DNA from: Bacteroidales bacterium
GTDB lineage: Bacteria; Bacteroidota; Bacteroidia; Bacteroidales; UBA932
DNA length: 6,068 bases
Direction: 5' to 3'
Assembly (NCBI GenBank): GCA_017509375.1
Contig: JAFWPT010000070.1
Span: 1-6,068 of the forward strand
In this document: positions 4,968-6,068 of the stretch, piece after piece
How positions within the stretch are numbered: the stretch's first letter is position 1
Layout: the number at the start of each line of letters is the position of its first letter
The notes under the pieces: generated by a model
The model's database searches: none
Told to the model about the DNA's origin: nothing
Seen by the model: the letters and a program-made list of their open reading frames with translations, nothing else
Position numbers and translations under genes: made by a program

Positions 4968-6068
4968 TGAAGTCATTCCGCGAATGCCTTTCCGGACTGA
5001 TGCGGACGGCCCGTCCGCACAGGTGGCGCATACTCCTGAGCTGTCTCATAGGCACTCTGGGGGTGGTTGCCTCCCTGGCATTCGTGTGGATTTCCAAGAA
5101 GGTGGTTGATGTGGCCACCGGAGAAGAGTCCGGTGAGCTTATTCCCTTCGTGCTGCTGATGCTGGGTATAATGCTTGTCCAGGTCATTACCCGGGTCGGT
5201 GGCAACTATTGGAGGGGAGTGATAGTGGTCAAAGCGCAAAACTTCCTGAGGGAGAGTGTGTTCCGTAAGGTGATGCTCAGTACCTGGACAGGTAAGGACA
5301 AGCTTCACAGCGGTGATACCGTAAGCCGCCTGGAGGAGGATATCCGGGTGGTGGTGGACTTTATCTGTGTTTCTCTTCCTGAAGTGGCGGTGACCATAAT
5401 GCAATTGCTTGCCGCGTCCGTGTATGTCTTTTTGCTGGCATCCGACCTGGCTTGGATATTGTTGCTGATAATGCCCGTGGCAGTATTGTTCAGCCGCTTG
5501 TTTTTCAGGAAGTTACGCGCTCTTACAAATGAGATCCGCGCTACCGATGCGCAGGTCCAGGGCCTGATTCAGGAAAATACCCAGCGCAGGGTGCTGGTGC
5601 GTATGCTGGGAGCTACCGCAAGGGTTTTGGAAAGGCTCGGAGGACTGCAGCAGACCGTGTACAGCAAGACGATGACCCGTTTGAACTACAATGCTGTGTC
5701 CCGCGGGTTCATGCATCTTGGCTTCGCTTCAGGATATGCTCTGGTTTTCCTCTGGGGCGTTTTCGGCCTTCGCGACGGCACGATCGGCTATGGTACCATG
5801 GTAGCCTTCCTGCAACTTGTAGGTCAGGTTCAGAGGCCGGTGGCTGCCATAGCTTCGGAGGTGCCGTCCTTCATTCGCGCCCTTTCCTCAGAGGATAGGT
5901 TGATGGATCTGGAGCAGGCTCCGCAAGAGGCTGATGCAGAAGATATTGTGCTGAAGGGGGCGCCAGGCGTGCGGGTGGAGAATCTCAGTTTTACTTATGA
6001 CGGCGGCAGCAACAAGGTGGTTTCAGGTTTGAATTTCGATTTCAAGCCGGGCCCCATGACTGCCATCA
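4967..6068 (+). CDS. ABC transporter permease/ATP-binding protein, exporter type (3' part missing)
   Basis: The frame is open from the ATG at 4967 to the window edge, giving 367 residues of an expected ~550-600. The visible part is a type I exporter membrane domain: hydrophobic segments at about 22-42, 58-78, 139-158, 161-178 and 250-268, with a further one probable near 274-290. Between them lie typical cytoplasmic-loop motifs, HSGDTVSRLEEDI (114-126) and a QENTQRRVLVRMLGA coupling-helix region (~202-216). The nucleotide-binding domain begins with VRVENLSFTYDGG (335-347), and the sequence stops at GPMTAI, just before the expected Walker A, so ATP-binding residues cannot be checked. There is no N-terminal C39 peptidase domain, so it does not process its own cargo; the peptidase two genes upstream could do so. 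Likely a homodimeric half-transporter in the inner membrane exporting the cassette's product. Cargo could also be lipid or drug, as family members vary. Confidence 0.9.
   Translation, partial: MKSFRECLSGLMRTARPHRWRILLSCLIGTLGVVASLAFVWISKKVVDVATGEESGELIPFVLLMLGIMLVQVITRVGGNYWRGVIVVKAQNFLRESVFRKVMLSTWTGKDKLHSGDTVSRLEEDIRVVVDFICVSLPEVAVTIMQLLAASVYVFLLASDLAWILLLIMPVAVLFSRLFFRKLRALTNEIRATDAQVQGLIQENTQRRVLVRMLGATARVLERLGGLQQTVYSKTMTRLNYNAVSRGFMHLGFASGYALVFLWGVFGLRDGTIGYGTMVAFLQLVGQVQRPVAAIASEVPSFIRALSSEDRLMDLEQAPQEADAEDIVLKGAPGVRVENLSFTYDGGSNKVVSGLNFDFKPGPMTAI

Noticed and set aside
4957..5716. Minus-strand frames opposite the ABC transporter
   Set aside because: Shadows of the long open plus-strand frame, which has clear exporter membrane spans and the start of an ATPase domain.
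1..6068. tRNA, rRNA, CRISPR, insertion sequence, attachment site or rho-independent terminator
   Set aside because: I read both strands for these and saw no convincing structure; nearly all bases are in genes and the only intergenic stretch is the 100-base divergent promoter region.

Overview
This window looks like a chromosomal segment from a member of the Bacteroidota, most likely the order Bacteroidales. Three things point there: a DUF4290 gene (a family essentially confined to this phylum), an FtsK of the Bacteroidota type sitting directly upstream of a LolA-like gene, and two copies of the phylum-type -7 promoter box TAnnTTTG. Genus and species cannot be fixed from the sequence alone. 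The base composition is moderate in GC and similar throughout, so there is no obvious recent transfer.

Left half (1-3256, all minus strand, read right to left): DUF4290 protein, then the DNA translocase FtsK, then the first 56 codons of a secreted LolA-like outer-membrane lipoprotein carrier, which runs off the left edge. The genes are fused at their ends (TAATG between DUF4290 and ftsK, ATGA between ftsK and the LolA-like gene), so they look like one housekeeping cell-division and envelope operon.

Middle (3257-3358): a short AT-rich divergent promoter region of about 100 bases. It carries a perfect TATATTTG box on each strand, one pointing at each operon. The plus-strand box lies inside the longest possible reading frame of the first plus-strand gene, which argues that this gene starts at 3359 and not at 3320.

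Right half (3359-6068, all plus strand): a tightly packed four-gene cassette in which each gene overlaps the next by one to four bases. In order: an HPr-kinase-like P-loop kinase, a small S24/S26 (SipW-like) serine peptidase with no membrane anchor, a stand-alone PqqD-family protein (the fold that binds leader peptides in RiPP pathways), and an ABC exporter that is cut by the window edge just before its Walker A motif. Peptide recognition (PqqD), a possible phosphorylation (kinase), a possible cleavage (peptidase) and export (ABC) fit together as a peptide maturation and secretion pathway of the RiPP type. No precursor peptide, radical SAM enzyme or cyclase is visible here, so the substrate is unknown. 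This cassette is the most interesting content of the window; its function is inferred from the gene families and their order.
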